DNA from: Saccharothrix australiensis
Lineage (GTDB): Bacteria > Actinomycetota > Actinomycetes > Mycobacteriales > Pseudonocardiaceae
Length of the DNA stretch: 64,000 nucleotides
NCBI RefSeq assembly: GCF_003634935.1
Contig: NZ_RBXO01000001.1
Span: forward strand, 3,249,501-3,313,500
Reading direction: 5' to 3'
The notes below the pieces were generated by a model. It did no database searches. It worked only from the letters and a program-made list of their open reading frames with translations, and was not told the origin of the DNA. The position numbers were made by a program, and so were the translations under genes. Of this stretch, positions 62,875-64,000 are shown in pieces (positions within the stretch are counted from its first letter, which is position 1; every line of letters begins with the position of its first letter).

Positions 62875-63375
62875 CTATGCGCCGAGGGTGGTGCGACGGA
62901 CGCGGACGCTGGAGCTGTGCCCGTCGTGCTGCGACCAGCCGCTGCTGAAGCCGGTGCTGGTGGCGACATCCCATCCCTTCTGCGCGCGCATCTGCTGGGC
63001 GAAAGCCGCAAGGTCCTTGATCCGGCATCCGCAGTCGAAGCGGACGTCCACCCACACGTAGCGAGCGGTGGGGTTGGTCTCGGAGGAACTGACTCCCCAG
63101 CGGATCTGGTGCTCGTGCTCGGCCAGTCCCGTTCGTTGCTGGTCGTGGACGATGCCGAAGGCTTTGGCGTAATCGTCCAGATCGTCGATGACGAACAGGT
63201 CGCTGCGGTACTGACCGGGCCAGACGGCGTACAGGCGCGACGCGCCCGAACGAGCCCGCTCGTAAGTGCCCGCGTCCTGCCCGAAGGTCACCGTGCCATC
63301 GGATGCGACTTCGATGTAGCAGATCGTCGACATGGTGTACGGGAAGTCCGCACTGGCCGCACTGCGTGGTTTCAC
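62875..63375 (-). CDS. Hypothetical protein next to the IS110 remnant
   Basis: 166 residues from GTG 63375, fixed by gggagg five bases upstream. The core reads YIEVASDGTVTFGQDAGTYERA, DLFVIDDLDDYAKAFGI and YVWVDVRFDCGCRIKDLAAF, a soluble alpha/beta protein with a CGC pair. No family was recognised. Codon use is less GC-biased than its neighbours, and it adjoins a decayed insertion sequence, so it may be a recent arrival. Confidence 0.6.
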   Translation of the reverse strand: MKPRSAASADFPYTMSTICYIEVASDGTVTFGQDAGTYERARSGASRLYAVWPGQYRSDLFVIDDLDDYAKAFGIVHDQQRTGLAEHEHQIRWGVSSSETNPTARYVWVDVRFDCGCRIKDLAAFAQQMRAQKGWDVATSTGFSSGWSQHDGHSSSVRVRRTTLGA

Positions 63376-63493
63376 CGAGCCTCCCGGTTCCCTTCGCGTC
63401 ACCTTGCATTTCCACCCGCCTTTCGCACTCGGCGAATGATGTCGGAGGAGATGGGTCAGGCTCGGCCGATGGTCGAAGGCTCGGCCGCGAAGG

Positions 63494-64000
63494 GTGCGCA
63501 TCAAGCACCCCTCGACGTCGGTGGCGACGGCTTTCCGCTGCTGGAGCACGGATTGAGGCTTTCCGTGAGCCCGGGCGGGACCGTGTCCGCCGCGGTGGTG
63601 CCCGGAACGGTCACGGTCTGCTCGTCCAGGGCGGTCCAGATGGACTCGACCAGTTGGTGCCCATGCGGGCGCGTTCGCGGCGGCGATCGCGGCGACTGTG
63701 CGTCGTCCGGCTTTGCGGATGCCGGCCGGTCCGCCGCAGCGGGACAGGATCTCCAGCACCGCCGAGTGCGCGATCCGGGTTCCGAGGGCGGGGTGGATGC
63801 CGGTGAGCAGGCCGCGGATGTGGGTGGAGATGCGGGTGGCTTCGGCGGCCAGGACGTCGTCGAACCCGACCAGCACGCCGAGTTCGGCGAGGGTGTCGTC
63901 GCCGGTGCCGACCGCGCGCAGGGTGAGGGACAGCGTGCAGGCCGCGTCGGCGATGACGAAGGCGTCGCGGGCGTCGGTCTTGGCCGTGCCGGGGTAGAGG
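63494..64000 (-). mobile_element. Decayed IS110-family transposase, truncated by the window edge
   Basis: On the minus strand, starting at the edge, KTDARDAFVIADAA is the DEDD-type catalytic segment of IS110 transposases, followed by ATRISTHIRGLLTGIHPALG and the ILSRCGGP region. The reading then shifts: ESIWTALDEQTVTVPGTTAAD lies in a second frame, VLQQRKAVATDVEG in a third, and LDAHP in another. Nothing of the C-terminal transposase-20 domain follows. It is thus a pseudogene with at least three frameshifts. Confidence 0.8.

Noticed and set aside
1-64000. tRNA, rRNA, CRISPR array or phage attachment site
   Set aside because: No cloverleaf-like or rRNA-like segment, no regularly spaced identical repeats, and no integrase gene were seen on reading through.

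Overview
The window is chromosomal DNA from a very GC-rich actinomycete. Codon third positions are almost all G or C, GTG starts are common, and many genes are joined by ATGA or GTGA overlaps. SARP/AfsR-type regulators, secreted actinobacterial families, MEDS anti-sigma proteins and several STAND/NACHT ATPases point to a filamentous actinobacterium, most likely Pseudonocardiales (Saccharothrix, Actinosynnema or Lentzea-like). That assignment is inference. No rRNA, tRNA, CRISPR array or replication gene was seen, so this looks like an accessory-rich chromosomal arm.

Layout, left half. The tail of a GHMP kinase (1-213) is followed by an orphan secreted TNT-domain NAD glycohydrolase (628-1278). 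A tightly coupled four-gene minus-strand operon (1489-10848) encodes a zinc metallopeptidase, a CHAT protease-ATPase fusion, a 1563-residue AAA/STAND ATPase with membrane segments, and an unrecognised 336-residue protein. It has the architecture of an NTP-dependent conflict or surveillance system and is the best candidate here for something undescribed. Cell-envelope and secreted enzymes follow (polysaccharide deacetylase, glycoside-hydrolase-like protein, DUF3152 metzincin, MFS exporter), then a STAS protein. An inorganic-carbon locus follows (17912-25229): a SulP transporter, DabA, the NuoL-like DabB, and a second NuoM-like subunit.

Middle. YihY, an acetoacetate-decarboxylase-like protein and two coupled MEDS sensors (one with STAS, one with an HATPase domain) suggest general-stress sigma control. 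Two genes here share a near-identical stress-type promoter next to the start codon. Next come an arsenic locus (ArsR-acetyltransferase fusion divergent from an ArsO-like flavoprotein), a P450/ferredoxin pair with a TetR, a TetR/NmrA divergent pair with twin operator-like repeats, a NACHT ATPase with an amyloid-like N-terminal motif, and an AfsR-type regulator.

Right half. A siderophore-iron ABC transporter (44660-48358) lies under a perfect iron box. A junk zone of gene fragments follows (48.5-50.0 kb), then a three-gene operon of a flavin acyl-CoA-dehydrogenase-like enzyme, a leaderless PhnD-like protein and a TusA-like/diiron fusion (50282-53477). Next is a set combining a MacB-like ABC exporter, an I36 protease inhibitor, a second AfsR-type regulator and a catalytically dead trypsin-like protein. 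The window ends with a membrane-anchored caspase and EACC1 pair, a small unknown protein and a decayed IS110 transposase.

Unifying themes are NTPase/protease surveillance modules (CHAT, caspase, NACHT, STAND), secreted proteolysis-related proteins, and several decayed fragments that show recent rearrangement.
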